Shown piece by piece: positions 17,726-27,790 of a stretch of DNA of 64,000 nt (the stretch's first letter is position 1; each line of letters begins with the position of its first letter). A model generated the notes under the pieces. The model was not told the origin of the DNA and searched no databases. It worked only from the letters and a program-made list of their open reading frames with translations. The translations under genes were made by a program, and so were the position numbers. This DNA is from Rhizobiaceae bacterium (lineage in GTDB: Bacteria > Pseudomonadota > Alphaproteobacteria > Rhizobiales > Rhizobiaceae): contig JACVCH010000015.1 of NCBI GenBank assembly GCA_016742175.1, forward strand, positions 33,536 to 97,535, given 5' to 3'.

Positions 17726-18508
17726 TCACGCCGCCTCGGCCAGTTCCGGCGGCGCCTTGGCGCCGGTCATGAAGGCGACGGCATCCGACATGGTGTGCTC
17801 CTTCGGGTCGATGACGCAGAGGCGCCGGCCGAGACGATGGACGTGGATGCGGTCGGCGACCTCGAACACATGCGGCATGTTGTGCGAGATCAGCACGATC
17901 GGCATGCCGCGCTTCCTCACGTCGAGGATGAGTTCGAGCACGCGGCGCGATTCCTTGACGCCGAGCGCGGCCGTCGGCTCGTCCATGATGACGACCTTGG
18001 AGCCGAACGCCGCCGCGCGCGCCACCGCCACGCCCTGCCGCTGGCCGCCCGACAGCGTCTCCACCGCCTGGCTGATGTTCTGGATCGTCATCAGGCCGAG
18101 TTCGGAGAGCTTGTCGCGGGCGATCTTTTCCATCGCCGCGCGGTCAAGCAGCTTGAAGGTCGAACCGAGGAAGCCGGGCTTCCGGATCTCGCGGCCGAGG
18201 AACATGTTGTCGGCGATCGAGAGCGCCGGCGACAGTGCGAGGTTCTGGTAGACGGTCTCGATGCCGGCGTCGCGCGCCTCCATCGGCGAGCGGAAGTTGA
18301 CGACGCTGCCGTCGAGCCGGATTTCGCCTTCGTCGGGCCTGACCGCGCCGGAGATCGCCTTGATCAGCGACGACTTGCCGGCGCCGTTGTCGCCGATGAC
18401 GGCGAGGATTTCGCCCGGGTAGAGGTCGAAATCGGCACGGTCGAGGGCGGTGACGCGGCCGTAGCGCTTGACGAGGCCGCGGGCGGAAAGAACGGGCTGG
18501 GTGCTCAT
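17726..18508 (-). CDS. frcA: Fructose-type sugar ABC transporter ATP-binding protein
   Basis: This 260-residue ATPase has a single ABC domain: Walker A GDNGAGKSS, signature LSGGQRQGVAVARA and Walker B VVIMDEPTAALG. Most CUT2 sugar ATPases are double; the single-domain form is typical of FrcA of Sinorhizobium. It powers uptake through FrcC. The start overlaps the frcC stop by 4 bases. Confidence 0.88.
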   Translation of the reverse strand: MSTQPVLSARGLVKRYGRVTALDRADFDLYPGEILAVIGDNGAGKSSLIKAISGAVRPDEGEIRLDGSVVNFRSPMEARDAGIETVYQNLALSPALSIADNMFLGREIRKPGFLGSTFKLLDRAAMEKIARDKLSELGLMTIQNISQAVETLSGGQRQGVAVARAAAFGSKVVIMDEPTAALGVKESRRVLELILDVRKRGMPIVLISHNMPHVFEVADRIHVHRLGRRLCVIDPKEHTMSDAVAFMTGAKAPPELAEAA

Positions 18509-19587
18509 GAGGAAAGCTTCCTGATCCACTGGTCGATGGCGACGGCGACGATGGTGAGCCAGCCGATGGCGAAGACCTGCCAGAGAACGTCGACGCCGGC
18601 GAGGCGCAGACCCGAATTGAAGACGCCGACGATCAGCGCGCCGACGAGCGGTCCCATGATCGAGCCGCGCCCGCCGAAGAGCGAGATGCCGCCGATCACC
18701 ACGGCGGTGATCGATTGCAGGTTCGCCTCCTGGAAGGATTGCGGCGAGACCGAGCCGACGCGGCCGATGGACGCCCAGGCGGCGAGGCCGCAGACGAGGC
18801 CGGCGAGCGCATAGACCGAGAGCAGCGTGCGGTTGGTGCGGATGCCCGAGAGCTCCGCCGCCTCCTTGTCGTCGCCGATGGCGTAGACGTGGCGGCCCCA
18901 GGCGGTGCGGTTCAGCATGTACCAGAGGACGACGAAGATCAGCACCATCAGGATCGAGCCATAGGTGAACTGCGCGCCGCCGATGCGGAAGCTCTGGCCG
19001 AAGAATTTCAGGAGCGGCGCCGCCGCGTCGATGTCCTGGCTGCGGATCGACTGCGCGCCGGACAGCCACAGCGTCAGCGCGAAGAAGATGTTCCAGGTGC
19101 CGAGCGTCACGATGAAGGGCGGCAGCTTGAAGCGCGTGACGAAGAGCCCGTTGAGCGCGCCGGCGGCCGCACCGCCGACCATGCCGAGGCCAATCGCGAG
19201 CGGCGCGGGCACGCCCATCGAAACGGCGAGATTGCCGGCGACGACCGACATCAGCACCATGATCGCGCCGACCGAAAGGTCGATGCCGGCGGTCAGGATG
19301 ATGAGGCTCTGGGCAGCGGCCAGGATGCCGATGATCGAGACCTGCTGCATGATCAGCGACAGGTTGAAGGCGGAAAAGAAATTGGCGCCGGCGATGAAGC
19401 CGAAGGCGACGATGCTCAAGGCGAGCACGATGAAGGGCACCATCGTCGGATTGGCATGGAGCGCATGCTGCAACCGGTCGATGACGTTCTTGTCGTGGCC
19501 CTCGAAGGCGGCGACGGAGCGGTCGCTCTTGTCGAGCGACGCCTCGAACTCCTGCCCACGCGGGGGCAGGGCGCTTGTGTCGGTCAT
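18505..19587 (-). CDS. frcC: Fructose-type sugar ABC transporter permease
   Basis: This 360-residue membrane protein belongs to the RbsC/FrcC permease family, with about nine helices. Conserved stretches are ILTAGIDLSVGAIMVLMSVVAG and GGISLFGGRGSIMGPLVGAL. The first ~45 residues are cytoplasmic and charged. A ribosome site (GGGAGGA) precedes the ATG at 19587. It ends 4 bases into frcA and starts about 125 bases after frcB, so frcBCA plus pfkB forms one operon. Confidence 0.89.
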   Translation of the reverse strand: MTDTSALPPRGQEFEASLDKSDRSVAAFEGHDKNVIDRLQHALHANPTMVPFIVLALSIVAFGFIAGANFFSAFNLSLIMQQVSIIGILAAAQSLIILTAGIDLSVGAIMVLMSVVAGNLAVSMGVPAPLAIGLGMVGGAAAGALNGLFVTRFKLPPFIVTLGTWNIFFALTLWLSGAQSIRSQDIDAAAPLLKFFGQSFRIGGAQFTYGSILMVLIFVVLWYMLNRTAWGRHVYAIGDDKEAAELSGIRTNRTLLSVYALAGLVCGLAAWASIGRVGSVSPQSFQEANLQSITAVVIGGISLFGGRGSIMGPLVGALIVGVFNSGLRLAGVDVLWQVFAIGWLTIVAVAIDQWIRKLSS

Positions 19588-19712
19588 GGCTGTTCCTCCC
19601 GAAGCGAAGCGAGTGTGATGCCAGCCGGCGCGGAGGTCAAAACACTTCCGCGCGCCCGATCCGGCGTTGGTGGGCAGTTGCGAGCCGCCCACCCAAAGGC
19701 GTCAGCGCGTGA

Positions 19713-20741
19713 CTACCCCCAACACTTATCCAGCCCCTCGGCCGAGTCGATGGACTCGACCCCATCGGCCGGTGCGTCGGTGATCAGCGTCACGCCGGTG
19801 TCGAAGAAGTCGAGGCCTTCGGTCGGCGCGGGTTTCTCGCCGGTTTCGGCGAACTTGGCGATCGCCTCGATGCCGAGCGAGGCCATGTCGAGCGGGTATT
19901 GCTGCGAGGTCGCGCCGATGATGCCTTCGGAGACGTTCTGGACGCCCGGGCAGCCGCCATCGACGGAGACGATCAGCACGCCCTCGGTCTTGCCGAAGGA
20001 TTTCAGCGTCTCGTAGGCGCCGGCGGCGGCCGGCTCGTTGATCGTGTAGACGACGTTGATGTCGGGGTCCTGCTGGAGAAGGTTCTCCATCGCGGTGCGC
20101 CCGCCTTCCTCGTTGCCGTCGGTGACGTCATGGCCGACGATGCGCGGATCGTCCTCGTCGCCGATCAGGTTCTCGTCCTTGATGTCGATGCCAAAGCCGC
20201 TCAGGAACCCCTGGTCGCGCAGGACGTCGACCGACGGCGCGCTGGGGGCGAGGTCGAGAAGGGCGATCTTGGCGTTTTCGGCTTCGGCGCCGAGCGTCGC
20301 GGCGGCCCACTGGCCGATCAGCTCGCCGGCCTTGAAATTGTCGGTCGCGAAGGTGGCGTCGGCGGCGTCGATCGGCTCCAGCGGCGTGTCGAGCGCGATG
20401 ACCAGAACGCCCGCGTCGCGCGCCTGCTGCACCACCGGCACGATCGCCTTGGTGTCGGAAGCGGTGAGCAGGATGCCCTTGGCGCCCGACGCGATGCAGC
20501 TTTCGATCGCCTGAACCTGCGTCTCGTGGTCGCCGTCGATCTTGCCGGCGAAGGTCGAGAGCTTGACGCCGAGTTCCTCGGCCTTGGCCGTCGCGCCTTC
20601 CTTCATCTTGACGAAGAAGGGGTTGATGTCGGTCTTGGTGATCAGGCAGGCCGAGACTTCCTCCTGCGCGGCGGCGGGGCCGGCCAGCATCAGGGCCAGG
20701 GGCGCGGTTGCGGCCAAAGCAAGCTTGAGCGTCGTCTTCAT
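19713..20741 (-). CDS. frcB: Fructose-type sugar ABC transporter substrate-binding protein
   Basis: This 342-residue periplasmic protein has a signal peptide ([20 protein letters not shown], cleavage after AAA) and a Peripla_BP_4 sugar-binding fold. Family stretches are [40 protein letters not shown] and [19 protein letters not shown], all close to FrcB of rhizobia. It captures fructose, and perhaps ribose or mannose, for FrcCA. It is the first gene of the operon, read away from a ROK regulator across a palindromic site. A CGGAGG ribosome site precedes the start. Confidence 0.9.
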   Translation of the reverse strand: MKTTLKLALAATAPLALMLAGPAAAQEEVSACLITKTDINPFFVKMKEGATAKAEELGVKLSTFAGKIDGDHETQVQAIESCIASGAKGILLTASDTKAIVPVVQQARDAGVLVIALDTPLEPIDAADATFATDNFKAGELIGQWAAATLGAEAENAKIALLDLAPSAPSVDVLRDQGFLSGFGIDIKDENLIGDEDDPRIVGHDVTDGNEEGGRTAMENLLQQDPDINVVYTINEPAAAGAYETLKSFGKTEGVLIVSVDGGCPGVQNVSEGIIGATSQQYPLDMASLGIEAIAKFAETGEKPAPTEGLDFFDTGVTLITDAPADGVESIDSAEGLDKCWG

Positions 20742-20849
20742 CGCGAAAATCCTCCGTTGAACTGACCGCCACCTCCTGGCGGAACCATTGCGCGGTCCGT
20801 CGAACGGCCATCGCAATCTGCCGTCAGGGAACCACCATCGGCTCCTGGA

Positions 20850-20883
20850 GTCAATTAATAAATCAATCTAATTTATAATTGAC
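20850..20883. promoter_or_regulatory. 34-bp AT-rich palindrome, probable ROK-regulator operator
   Basis: GTCAATT at 20850-20856 is mirrored by AATTGAC at 20877-20883. The interior is AT-rich, with imperfect symmetry (TAATAAATC against TAATTTATAA). It lies between frcB and the divergent ROK gene in otherwise GC-rich DNA. ROK repressors such as NagC and XylR bind AT-rich palindromes of this kind, so this is the likely site controlling both directions. Confidence 0.7.
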
Positions 20884-20931
20884 GCTGCACGTGCCACGCT
20901 GCATGGTCGCAACGTCGCTTGGGAGGGCGCA

Positions 20932-22146
20932 TTGCTGGACGATCCGCACACGACATCGAACCCCGAGCCGCAGCTTCGCGGCTCCAACCAGTCGGGCATG
21001 CGCGCCTGGAACGAGCGGCTCGTCCTGTCGATCCTGCGCCGGCAGGGGCCGATGTCGAAGGCCGACATCGCCCGCGTCACCGGGCTGTCGACCCAGACCG
21101 CCTGGGTCATCATCCGGGCGCTGGAGAAGGACGGCCTGCTTGAAAAGGGCAAGCCGCAACGCGGCCGGGTCGGCCAGCCCTCCGTGCCCATGTCGCTTTC
21201 GCCCGACGGCGCGCTGTTCCTCGGCCTCAAGATCGGCCGGCGGTCGAGCGAACTCGTGCTGATGGATTTTGTCGGCACGATCCGCGCCCGGCGCACGCTC
21301 ATCTATCGCTGGCCGACGCCGGGCAGCGTGCTCGAATTCGCCCATGGCGCGATCGATGCGGTCCTGGCCGAGGTCGCGCCGGCGCTGCGGGCCCGCATCG
21401 CCGGGCTTGGCGTCGCCATGCCGTTCCAGCTCTGGCAGTGGTCGGCGCGCATCGGCGCCCCGCCGGCCGATCTCGCCGGCTGGGAGACGCTCGACATCCG
21501 CGCCGAGCTTGCCCGCGCCTATCCGTTTCCGGTCTTCCTGCAGAACGACGCCTCGTCGGCCTGCGGCGCCGAGCTCGTCTTCGGCCATGCGGTGCCGGCG
21601 GGCGATTTCCTCTATTTCTACGTCGGCTATTTCATTGGCGGCGGCGTCGTCCTCGACGGCCAACTCTATACCGGGCGCACCGGCAATGCGGGCGCGGTCG
21701 GCTCGATGCCGGTGCGTGGTGACGGCGGCGCGACGGTGCAGCTCATCGAGCGGGCGTCGATTTCCGGGCTGGAGGAAATGCTGGAAGCTGCCGGGCATCC
21801 TGCGGCAAGCCTCTGGGAAACGCCGTCCGCCTGGACCATCGACGCCGCCATTCTCGACCGCTGGATCGAGGCGGCGGGGCAGGGCATCGCCGATGCGGCG
21901 CTCGCCGCCGTCGCGCTGGTCGATTTCGACGCGGTCATCATCGACGGGTCGATGCCGGCCGACGTGCGCGCGCGGCTCGTCGAGATCGCCGAAGCGCGGA
22001 TGCGCGGGCACAATCTGTCGGGCATCGCCGAGCCGGCCTTCGGCGAAGGCTCGCTTGGGCCGCAAGCGCGCACGCTGGGCGCGGCCGCGATTCCGCTTTC
22101 CGAGCGCTTCCTCGTCGACCGGAGCGGCCTTGCGATGGCGGGCTGA
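20932..22146 (+). CDS. ROK-family transcriptional regulator of the frc operon
   Basis: This 404-residue protein has an N-terminal winged helix (LSILRRQGPMSKADIARVTGLSTQTAWVII, about residues 31-60) and a C-terminal ROK sugar-kinase-like domain (about 95-380). It probably represses frcBCA until sugar binds, as in the rhizobial FrcR arrangement. The ROK zinc cysteine motif (CGCGxxGC) is not visible, so the ligand pocket may differ. A TTG start at 20932 is proposed because GGGAGG lies 5 bases before it; the alternative ATG at 20998 would remove 22 residues. Confidence 0.87.
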   Translation: MLDDPHTTSNPEPQLRGSNQSGMRAWNERLVLSILRRQGPMSKADIARVTGLSTQTAWVIIRALEKDGLLEKGKPQRGRVGQPSVPMSLSPDGALFLGLKIGRRSSELVLMDFVGTIRARRTLIYRWPTPGSVLEFAHGAIDAVLAEVAPALRARIAGLGVAMPFQLWQWSARIGAPPADLAGWETLDIRAELARAYPFPVFLQNDASSACGAELVFGHAVPAGDFLYFYVGYFIGGGVVLDGQLYTGRTGNAGAVGSMPVRGDGGATVQLIERASISGLEEMLEAAGHPAASLWETPSAWTIDAAILDRWIEAAGQGIADAALAAVALVDFDAVIIDGSMPADVRARLVEIAEARMRGHNLSGIAEPAFGEGSLGPQARTLGAAAIPLSERFLVDRSGLAMAG

Positions 22147-22264
22147 GCGTGAATTTGTCCGGGCGAGGCGCAAACGCCTCTTGAAGATCGGCCGAACGCC
22201 TTATCTAAAGCGCGTTCACCGGCCGCCGTTTTGGTCGCCCGCTCAACGTTCTTTGGAGACCGGA

Positions 22265-23251
22265 ATGGAAACCTGGCTGCCGCTCATCGCCGGTCTGATC
22301 ATGTTGGTGATCGGCGGCGAGCTTCTCGTCCGCGGGGCGGTCAAGGTCGCCACCAATTTCGGCGTCTCGCCGCTCGTCATCGGCCTGACGCTGGTCGGCT
22401 TCGGCACGTCGACGCCCGAACTCGTCACATCCGTCCAGGCCGCGCTCAGCGGATCGCCCGGCATCGCCTTTGGCAACATCGTCGGCTCCAACATCGCCAA
22501 CGTCCTCCTGATCCTCGGCATATCCTCGATCATCACGCCGATCGCCATCGCGTCCGGCGCGCTGAAACGCGACGGCGCGGTGATGGTCGCGGTCGCGGTC
22601 GTCTTCTCGATCCTCGCCCTGACGATGCCGCTCGGCCGCGCCGTCGGCATCGCCTTCGTCGCCGCGCTCGCCGCCTACATCTTCGTCGCCTTCCGCCAGG
22701 AGCGGAGCGAGCCCGCCGACCATGGCGCGGCCTACGACAAGTCGACCGCCGCGCAGGGCGTCGACCCGGCCTTCTCGGGCAGCGCTGGCGGCTCGACGAT
22801 GATCGGTCTCGTCACCGCCGTGGTCGGGCTCGCCATCGTCGTCGGCGGCGGCTATTTCCTCGTCAACGGCGCCGTCGCGATCGCGCGCTCCTACGGCATT
22901 TCCGAAACGGTGATCGGCCTCACCATCGTCGCGGTCGGAACCTCGATGCCCGAACTCGTGACCTCGCTCGTCGCCGCCGTGCGCAAGCAGGCCGACGTCG
23001 CCTTCGGCAACATCATCGGCTCCAACATCTACAACATCCTCGGCATCGGCGGCGTGACCGTCCTCATCGCGCCGAGCGAAGTGCCGGCCGAAATCGCCAA
23101 TTTCGACAATTACGTCATGATCGGCGCGTCGCTGCTCGTCGTCCTCGTTGCCTATACGGGCCGCCGCATCGCGCGCTGGGAAGGCGCGCTGCTGCTCGCC
23201 GGCTACGTCGCCTATGTCGCCTTCCTCTGGCCGACCGGAAATGGGGTTTAA
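22265..23251 (+). CDS. Calcium/sodium antiporter (CaCA family, YrbG-like)
   Basis: This 328-residue protein has two inverted Na_Ca_ex repeats. Each has the alpha-repeat signature: LVGFGTSTPELVTSVQAAL with AFGNIVGSNIANVLLILG in the first half, and VAVGTSMPELVTSLVAAV with AFGNIIGSNIYNILGIGG in the second. About ten membrane helices are expected. It exchanges Ca2+ for Na+ or H+ at the inner membrane. A hydrophilic linker of about 35 residues joins the halves. It is separated by 118 bases from the ROK gene and overlaps the next, convergent gene by 4 bases. Confidence 0.9.
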   Translation: METWLPLIAGLIMLVIGGELLVRGAVKVATNFGVSPLVIGLTLVGFGTSTPELVTSVQAALSGSPGIAFGNIVGSNIANVLLILGISSIITPIAIASGALKRDGAVMVAVAVVFSILALTMPLGRAVGIAFVAALAAYIFVAFRQERSEPADHGAAYDKSTAAQGVDPAFSGSAGGSTMIGLVTAVVGLAIVVGGGYFLVNGAVAIARSYGISETVIGLTIVAVGTSMPELVTSLVAAVRKQADVAFGNIIGSNIYNILGIGGVTVLIAPSEVPAEIANFDNYVMIGASLLVVLVAYTGRRIARWEGALLLAGYVAYVAFLWPTGNGV

Positions 23252-23547
23252 AGCACAGTCGCCGCGATCAGCCACAGGAGCGCGGCGATGCGGGCGAGGT
23301 CGCGCCAGAACGGCGTCGTCTGGCCGGCCGCCCTCCAGACGCCGATCGTGACCAGCGCATTGTAGGGAAGCGGCGACAGGAACACGGCGACGGCCAGCGC
23401 CGTCGGCGCGTCGCCGGCAAAGACGGCCAGCGCCGCCGCCGTGCTGGCGATGGCGAGCACCGTGCCGATCAGCATCATGTCACGCCAGAAGACGGTGCCG
23501 AGCGGCGCCGTGCCGTCGAGCCGCTCGCGAATGTAGGTGCGGATCAT
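23248..23547 (-). CDS. Small hypothetical membrane protein
   Basis: This 99-residue protein has three hydrophobic stretches (about 24-43, 49-70 and 83-98). Phe-Trp-Arg-Asp occurs twice (VFWRDMM and PFWRDLA), before the first and third helices, suggesting a partly repeated structure. I do not recognise a named family. It follows the DUF2076 gene by 6 bases on the same strand and is probably co-transcribed with it. Confidence 0.68.
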   Translation of the reverse strand: MIRTYIRERLDGTAPLGTVFWRDMMLIGTVLAIASTAAALAVFAGDAPTALAVAVFLSPLPYNALVTIGVWRAAGQTTPFWRDLARIAALLWLIAATVL

Positions 23548-23553
23548 GAAGCG

Positions 23554-24096
23554 TCAGATGTCGAAGTCGCCGAAATCGCCGCCATCCATGCCTGGGTCTT
23601 CGAAATCGGCTTCCGTGTCGTCGATGCCTGCGTCGGCAGCCTCGGCGTCGCCGGCCAGCATGCCGCCGAGCATGTTGGCGAGGAGGACGCCGCCGGCCAC
23701 GCCCATCGCGGTCTGCGCGGCACCGGCCAGGAACCCGCCGCCCGAACGTCGCTGCGCACCGCCCGCCGGCATGGCGGGCGCGCCCATCGGCGAGCGCCCG
23801 ACGCGGGGCACGGAACCGCGCGCGCTCGGCGATGCCCCGCCGAAGAGGCCGCCGAGAAACCCGCCGGAGCCTTGCGACGCGCTCGATTCGAGTTCCGCGA
23901 TGCGCGCCTGTGCGGCCTTCAGCGCCTCTTCCTGCACGACGATGGTCTGGGCCATATAGTAGGGTGCCCCAGGCTGGCGCGCGATCCGATCGCGGATGAA
24001 GTTTTCCGATTCACCGTCGCGCGGCTGCCCCTGCCGTTCCACCTCGGCAAGCCTGCCGAACAGATCCTCGATTGCCTGCTGGTCGTTCCGGTCCAT
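23554..24096 (-). CDS. DUF2076 domain-containing protein
   Basis: This 180-residue protein starts [20 protein letters not shown], typical of DUF2076. The N-terminal ~75 residues include the conserved [18 protein letters not shown] block. Then comes a glycine-rich middle ([10 protein letters not shown] and MLGGMLAG) and a very acidic tail ending FGDFDI. Function is unknown; some members are annotated as periplasmic ligand-binding sensors, but no signal peptide is present here. A strong GGAAGGAG ribosome site precedes the start. Confidence 0.85.
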   Translation of the reverse strand: MDRNDQQAIEDLFGRLAEVERQGQPRDGESENFIRDRIARQPGAPYYMAQTIVVQEEALKAAQARIAELESSASQGSGGFLGGLFGGASPSARGSVPRVGRSPMGAPAMPAGGAQRRSGGGFLAGAAQTAMGVAGGVLLANMLGGMLAGDAEAADAGIDDTEADFEDPGMDGGDFGDFDI

Positions 24097-24241
24097 AGCG
24101 ATCTCCTTCCATTGTCCGATACCTGAATTCGCGCGCTCATGCTTTCGATCCCGCGCCATTCTTCGAAAAGCATATAGGTGGTCTTTCGGCCCGCTGCCGA
24201 AATCGTCTAAGGAAAGCCGCACGATGCGGCTGGAGGACGAG

Positions 24242-25279
24242 ATGAAGCGATTGACGATCAGGCGGCCGGACGACTGGCACGTCCATCTGCGCGACGGCGC
24301 GGTGCTGAAGGCCGTGACGCCGGACACGTCCGCGCATTTTTCCCGCGCCATCGTCATGCCCAATCTCGTGCCGCCGGTCGTGACGACGAAGGACGCCGCG
24401 GCCTATCGCGAGCGCATCCTTGCCGCCATTCCGGCCGGCCATGATTTTTCGCCGCTGATGACGCTCTACCTCACCGAAGGCACCAGTGCCGACGACGTCG
24501 AGGCGGGCTTCCGCTCCGGTCTCGTCAAGGCCGTGAAGCTTTATCCCGCCGGCGCGACGACCAATTCGCAAAGCGGCGTGCGCGACATCGCAAAGGTCAT
24601 CCCGGTGCTCGAGCGCATGGCGTCGATCGGCATGACGCTTTGCGTCCATGGCGAGGTCACCGATCCATCGATCGACATCTTCGACCGCGAGGCGGCGTTC
24701 ATCGAGCGCGTCCTTGCCCCGCTGCGCGCGCGTCTGCCGGAATTGCGTATCGTCATGGAGCACGTGACGACCAGGGACGGCGTCGATTTCGTCAGTTCGC
24801 AGCCCGAGAACACGGGCGCGACGATCACCACGCATCATCTGATCATCAACCGCAACGCCATCCTCGCCGGCGGCATCCGCCCGCATTACTACTGCCTGCC
24901 CGTCGCCAAGCGCGAAGAACACCGGCTGGCGCTGCGCGCGGCGGCAACGTCCGGCGACGCGCGCTTCTTCCTCGGCACGGATTCGGCCCCCCATGTCGAT
25001 CCGCTGAAGGAATGCGCCTGCGGCTGCGCGGGCATCTATTCCTCGCTCAACACGATGTCCTGCCTCGCCCACGTCTTCGAGGAGGACGGTGCGCTCGACC
25101 AACTCGAAGCCTTTGCATCGCTCAACGGCCCGGCCTTCTACCGCCTGCCGCCCAACGAGGCGACGATCACGCTCGAAAGGCGCGAGGCGGCCTGGGACTA
25201 TCCGAAGAAGCGCAATACGGGCGAGGACGACATCACCGTCTTCGATCCGATGTTCCCGCTCCACTGGGTTGTCGCGTGA
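24242..25279 (+). CDS. pyrC: Dihydroorotase (class II, PyrC)
   Basis: This 345-residue zinc hydrolase is close to E. coli-type PyrC. Metal and catalytic sites seen: [13 protein letters not shown] (HxH), [12 protein letters not shown] (carboxylated lysine), [12 protein letters not shown] and GTDSAPH. It closes carbamoyl-aspartate to dihydroorotate in pyrimidine synthesis. GGAGG at 24232-24236 supports the ATG at 24242 over the one at 24224. A short DUF3329 gene overlaps its stop codon. Confidence 0.94.
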   Translation: MKRLTIRRPDDWHVHLRDGAVLKAVTPDTSAHFSRAIVMPNLVPPVVTTKDAAAYRERILAAIPAGHDFSPLMTLYLTEGTSADDVEAGFRSGLVKAVKLYPAGATTNSQSGVRDIAKVIPVLERMASIGMTLCVHGEVTDPSIDIFDREAAFIERVLAPLRARLPELRIVMEHVTTRDGVDFVSSQPENTGATITTHHLIINRNAILAGGIRPHYYCLPVAKREEHRLALRAAATSGDARFFLGTDSAPHVDPLKECACGCAGIYSSLNTMSCLAHVFEEDGALDQLEAFASLNGPAFYRLPPNEATITLERREAAWDYPKKRNTGEDDITVFDPMFPLHWVVA

Positions 25280-25470
25280 AGCTCTTCGACACCGACCATC
25301 CGTTCTTCCGCCCGCTCTGGATCAGGCTTCTCGTCTGCGCGGTCGCCGGCGGCTGGGCGATCTTCGAGTTCTCGACCGGTGCCACGGTCTGGGGCCTGAT
25401 CTTCGCCGCCTTCTTCGCCCTCTCGGTCTGGGGTTTTTTCGTCAATTTCAATCCGCGCGAGCGCGACTGA
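25276..25470 (+). CDS. DUF3329 small membrane protein
   Basis: This 64-residue protein begins at a GTG that overlaps the pyrC stop (GTGA). It has two membrane helices (about 13-33 and 37-53) and the pattern [13 protein letters not shown] ... [11 protein letters not shown], which I recognise as DUF3329. Function is unknown, but close linkage behind pyrC is common in related bacteria. Confidence 0.8.
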   Translation: MKLFDTDHPFFRPLWIRLLVCAVAGGWAIFEFSTGATVWGLIFAAFFALSVWGFFVNFNPRERD

Positions 25471-25534
25471 CGCGTTGCGCCGGGCGCCCGGCCATGCTCC
25501 CTTCCGAACGTCGCGTGAATCGGGAGGTGATGCG

Positions 25535-27109
25535 TTGACGAATGAAGACCAGCCCGTACCGCGCGCGCCCGGCATCGATCCGCACATCGTCAGGCTTTCG
25601 TCCGGCCTCACCATGGGCGCGCTCTTCGCCAATGCCGTGCGGACCGGACCCGATCGCATCGCGTTGCAGGAAGGCGAGCGGCAGATCACCTATCGCGAGC
25701 TCGACCGGCGCAGCAATCGCCTCGCGGGCCATCTCGCCGGCCTCGGCATCGCGCGCGGCGAGCGTGTCGCCATCGTCTCCGAAAATCGTTGCGAATATAT
25801 CGAGACCTTCATCGCCTGCGCCAAGCTCGGCATCATCGCCGCCTGTCAGAACTGGCGGCTGGTCGATGCCGAACTGCGCCACTGCGTCGAACTCGTCGCG
25901 CCGAAGCTGATCCTCGCCTCGAGCCGCTTTGCCGAACGCGCGGCAGCCCTCGCCGACATCGCGCCGACGCTGGAATTCGGCGCCGCTTACGAGGCTGCAC
26001 TCGCCGCTTCGAGCGAAGCGCCGGTCCCCGACCGCTGTAACGGCGAGGACGGGCTCGTCATCCTCTATACGAGCGGCACGACCGGCATGCCCAAGGGTGC
26101 GCTGATCAGCCAGCGGGCGGAGATCGCGCGTGCCTATATCCAGATGACCGACATGCCGAACACGGCCGACGACGCCTTCGTCGCCTGGGCACCGCTCTTC
26201 CACATGGTCTCGACCGACACGGTCTTCATGACGCTGATCCAGGGCGGCAAGGTGATCATCACCGACGGGTTCGACGCCGCCGGACTGGCGCGCATCGTCG
26301 CCACCGAAACGCTCGGCCGGCTGACGCTGATGCCGGGCATGATCACCGCCTTCCTCGACGCCATGAAGGCGGACGGACGGCCGGCGCGGGGTGTCAAATG
26401 GGTGGGCGTCATGGCCGACCTCGTGCCGCTCGAGCAACTCGCCGAGATCACCCGCGCAGTCGGCGCGCCCTATCTCAACACGTTCGGCGCGACCGAGACC
26501 GGCTTTCCGCCCGCCTCGCTCTCGACCATTCCGGTCGGCGTGGTGCCGACCTCGCTCGACAAGCGCCAGAGTTCGTTCTGCCAGATCAGGCTCGTCGATC
26601 CCGACGGCCGCGAGGTTGCGGACGGCGAGCCGGGCGAACTTGCCATCCGCACGCCCGCGCTCTTTTCCGGCTACTGGAACAACGAGGCTGCCAACCGGGA
26701 GGATTTCCGCGGCGGCTGGTTCCACATGGGCGACGTCTTCACGCGCAATCCGGACGGCACGCTCTCCTTCGTCGACCGGCGCAAGTACCTCATCAAGTCC
26801 GGCGGCGAGAACGTCTATCCGGCCGAGATCGAGCGCGTGCTCCTCGCCCAGCCCGGCGTGGCCGACGCCGTCGTCGTGCGCAAGCGCGATCCGCAATGGG
26901 GCGAGGTGCCGATCGCCTTCGTTGTGCCGAACACGAAGCTCGACGCCGGCGCGCTGATCGAGCGCTGCCGCACTGAGATCGCGCGCTACAAGGTGCCGAA
27001 GGAAATCCACTTCGTCACCGATGCCGACCTGCCGCGCAGCACCACCGGCAAGATCATGCGGCACGAACTCGAAAAGCGCCTGACCGGCGGCACTGGAAAA
27101 GACCGATGA
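25535..27109 (+). CDS. Acyl-CoA synthetase (AMP-forming, class I adenylate-forming)
   Basis: This 524-residue ANL enzyme has the P-loop LYTSGTTGMPKGA (about residue 171), the adenine motif FGATETGFPPAS, the hinge VDRRKYLIKSGGENVYPAEIE and the C-terminal lysine motif STTGKIMR. It activates a carboxylic acid to its CoA thioester; medium- or long-chain fatty acids are most likely, but aromatic acids are possible. The TTG at 25535 follows GGGAGGTG with good spacing; no in-frame ATG lies nearby. A GST-family gene overlaps its stop by 4 bases. Confidence 0.86.
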   Translation: MTNEDQPVPRAPGIDPHIVRLSSGLTMGALFANAVRTGPDRIALQEGERQITYRELDRRSNRLAGHLAGLGIARGERVAIVSENRCEYIETFIACAKLGIIAACQNWRLVDAELRHCVELVAPKLILASSRFAERAAALADIAPTLEFGAAYEAALAASSEAPVPDRCNGEDGLVILYTSGTTGMPKGALISQRAEIARAYIQMTDMPNTADDAFVAWAPLFHMVSTDTVFMTLIQGGKVIITDGFDAAGLARIVATETLGRLTLMPGMITAFLDAMKADGRPARGVKWVGVMADLVPLEQLAEITRAVGAPYLNTFGATETGFPPASLSTIPVGVVPTSLDKRQSSFCQIRLVDPDGREVADGEPGELAIRTPALFSGYWNNEAANREDFRGGWFHMGDVFTRNPDGTLSFVDRRKYLIKSGGENVYPAEIERVLLAQPGVADAVVVRKRDPQWGEVPIAFVVPNTKLDAGALIERCRTEIARYKVPKEIHFVTDADLPRSTTGKIMRHELEKRLTGGTGKDR

Positions 27110-27786
27110 TCGACCTCTACCACTGCGTGAACGCCCGCTCCTTCCGCCCGCTCTGGGCGCTGGAGGAGATGGAGCTCGCCTATACGCTGCACGTCCTGCC
27201 GTTCCCGCCGCGCTATCTCGCGCCCGGATACAAGGACATGAACCCGCTCGGCACGATCCCGCTGATGATCGACGGCGAGACGCGGATGACCGAATCGAGC
27301 GCGATCTGCCATTATCTCGCGTCCCGCCACGGCCCGAGCCCGCTTGCGGTTTCGCCGGACGAGGCGGACTACGGCGCCTATCTCAACTTCCTGCACATGG
27401 GCGAGGCGACGCTGACCTTCCCGCAGACGCTGGTGCTGCGCTACCGCCATTTCGAGGAGGAGGGGCGGCGCCTGCCGCAGGTCGCCGACGACTATGCGCG
27501 CTGGTTCCTCGCGCGGCTGCGCGCCGTCGATGCGCGGCTCAGCGATCGCGACTACCTTTGCGCCGGCCGCTTCACCGCCGCCGACATCTCGGTCGGCTAT
27601 GCGCTGATGCTCGCCGGCACGATCGGGCTCGACGCGGAGTTCTCCGATCCACTTCGCGCCTATTTCGACCGCCTCCGCGCGCGCGACGGGCATCGCCGCG
27701 CACTGGAGCGGCAGGCCGAGGGCGCAAGACCCCTCGGCCCGGTCGACGATCTCGGCCGCCCGCTCGCCTCGCTGGCGAAAGGCTGA
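27106..27786 (+). CDS. Glutathione S-transferase family protein
   Basis: This 226-residue protein has a thioredoxin-like N-domain (IDLYHCVNARSFRPLWALEEM, with the substrate motif TIPLMIDGETRMTESSAIC) and an all-helical C-domain with FTAADISVGYALML. The E-S-S-A-I glutathione-binding turn is present. It overlaps the acyl-CoA synthetase gene by 4 bases (ATGA), so the two are translated together and may act on the same compound. Confidence 0.87.
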   Translation: MIDLYHCVNARSFRPLWALEEMELAYTLHVLPFPPRYLAPGYKDMNPLGTIPLMIDGETRMTESSAICHYLASRHGPSPLAVSPDEADYGAYLNFLHMGEATLTFPQTLVLRYRHFEEEGRRLPQVADDYARWFLARLRAVDARLSDRDYLCAGRFTAADISVGYALMLAGTIGLDAEFSDPLRAYFDRLRARDGHRRALERQAEGARPLGPVDDLGRPLASLAKG

Positions 27787-27790
27787 TCGC

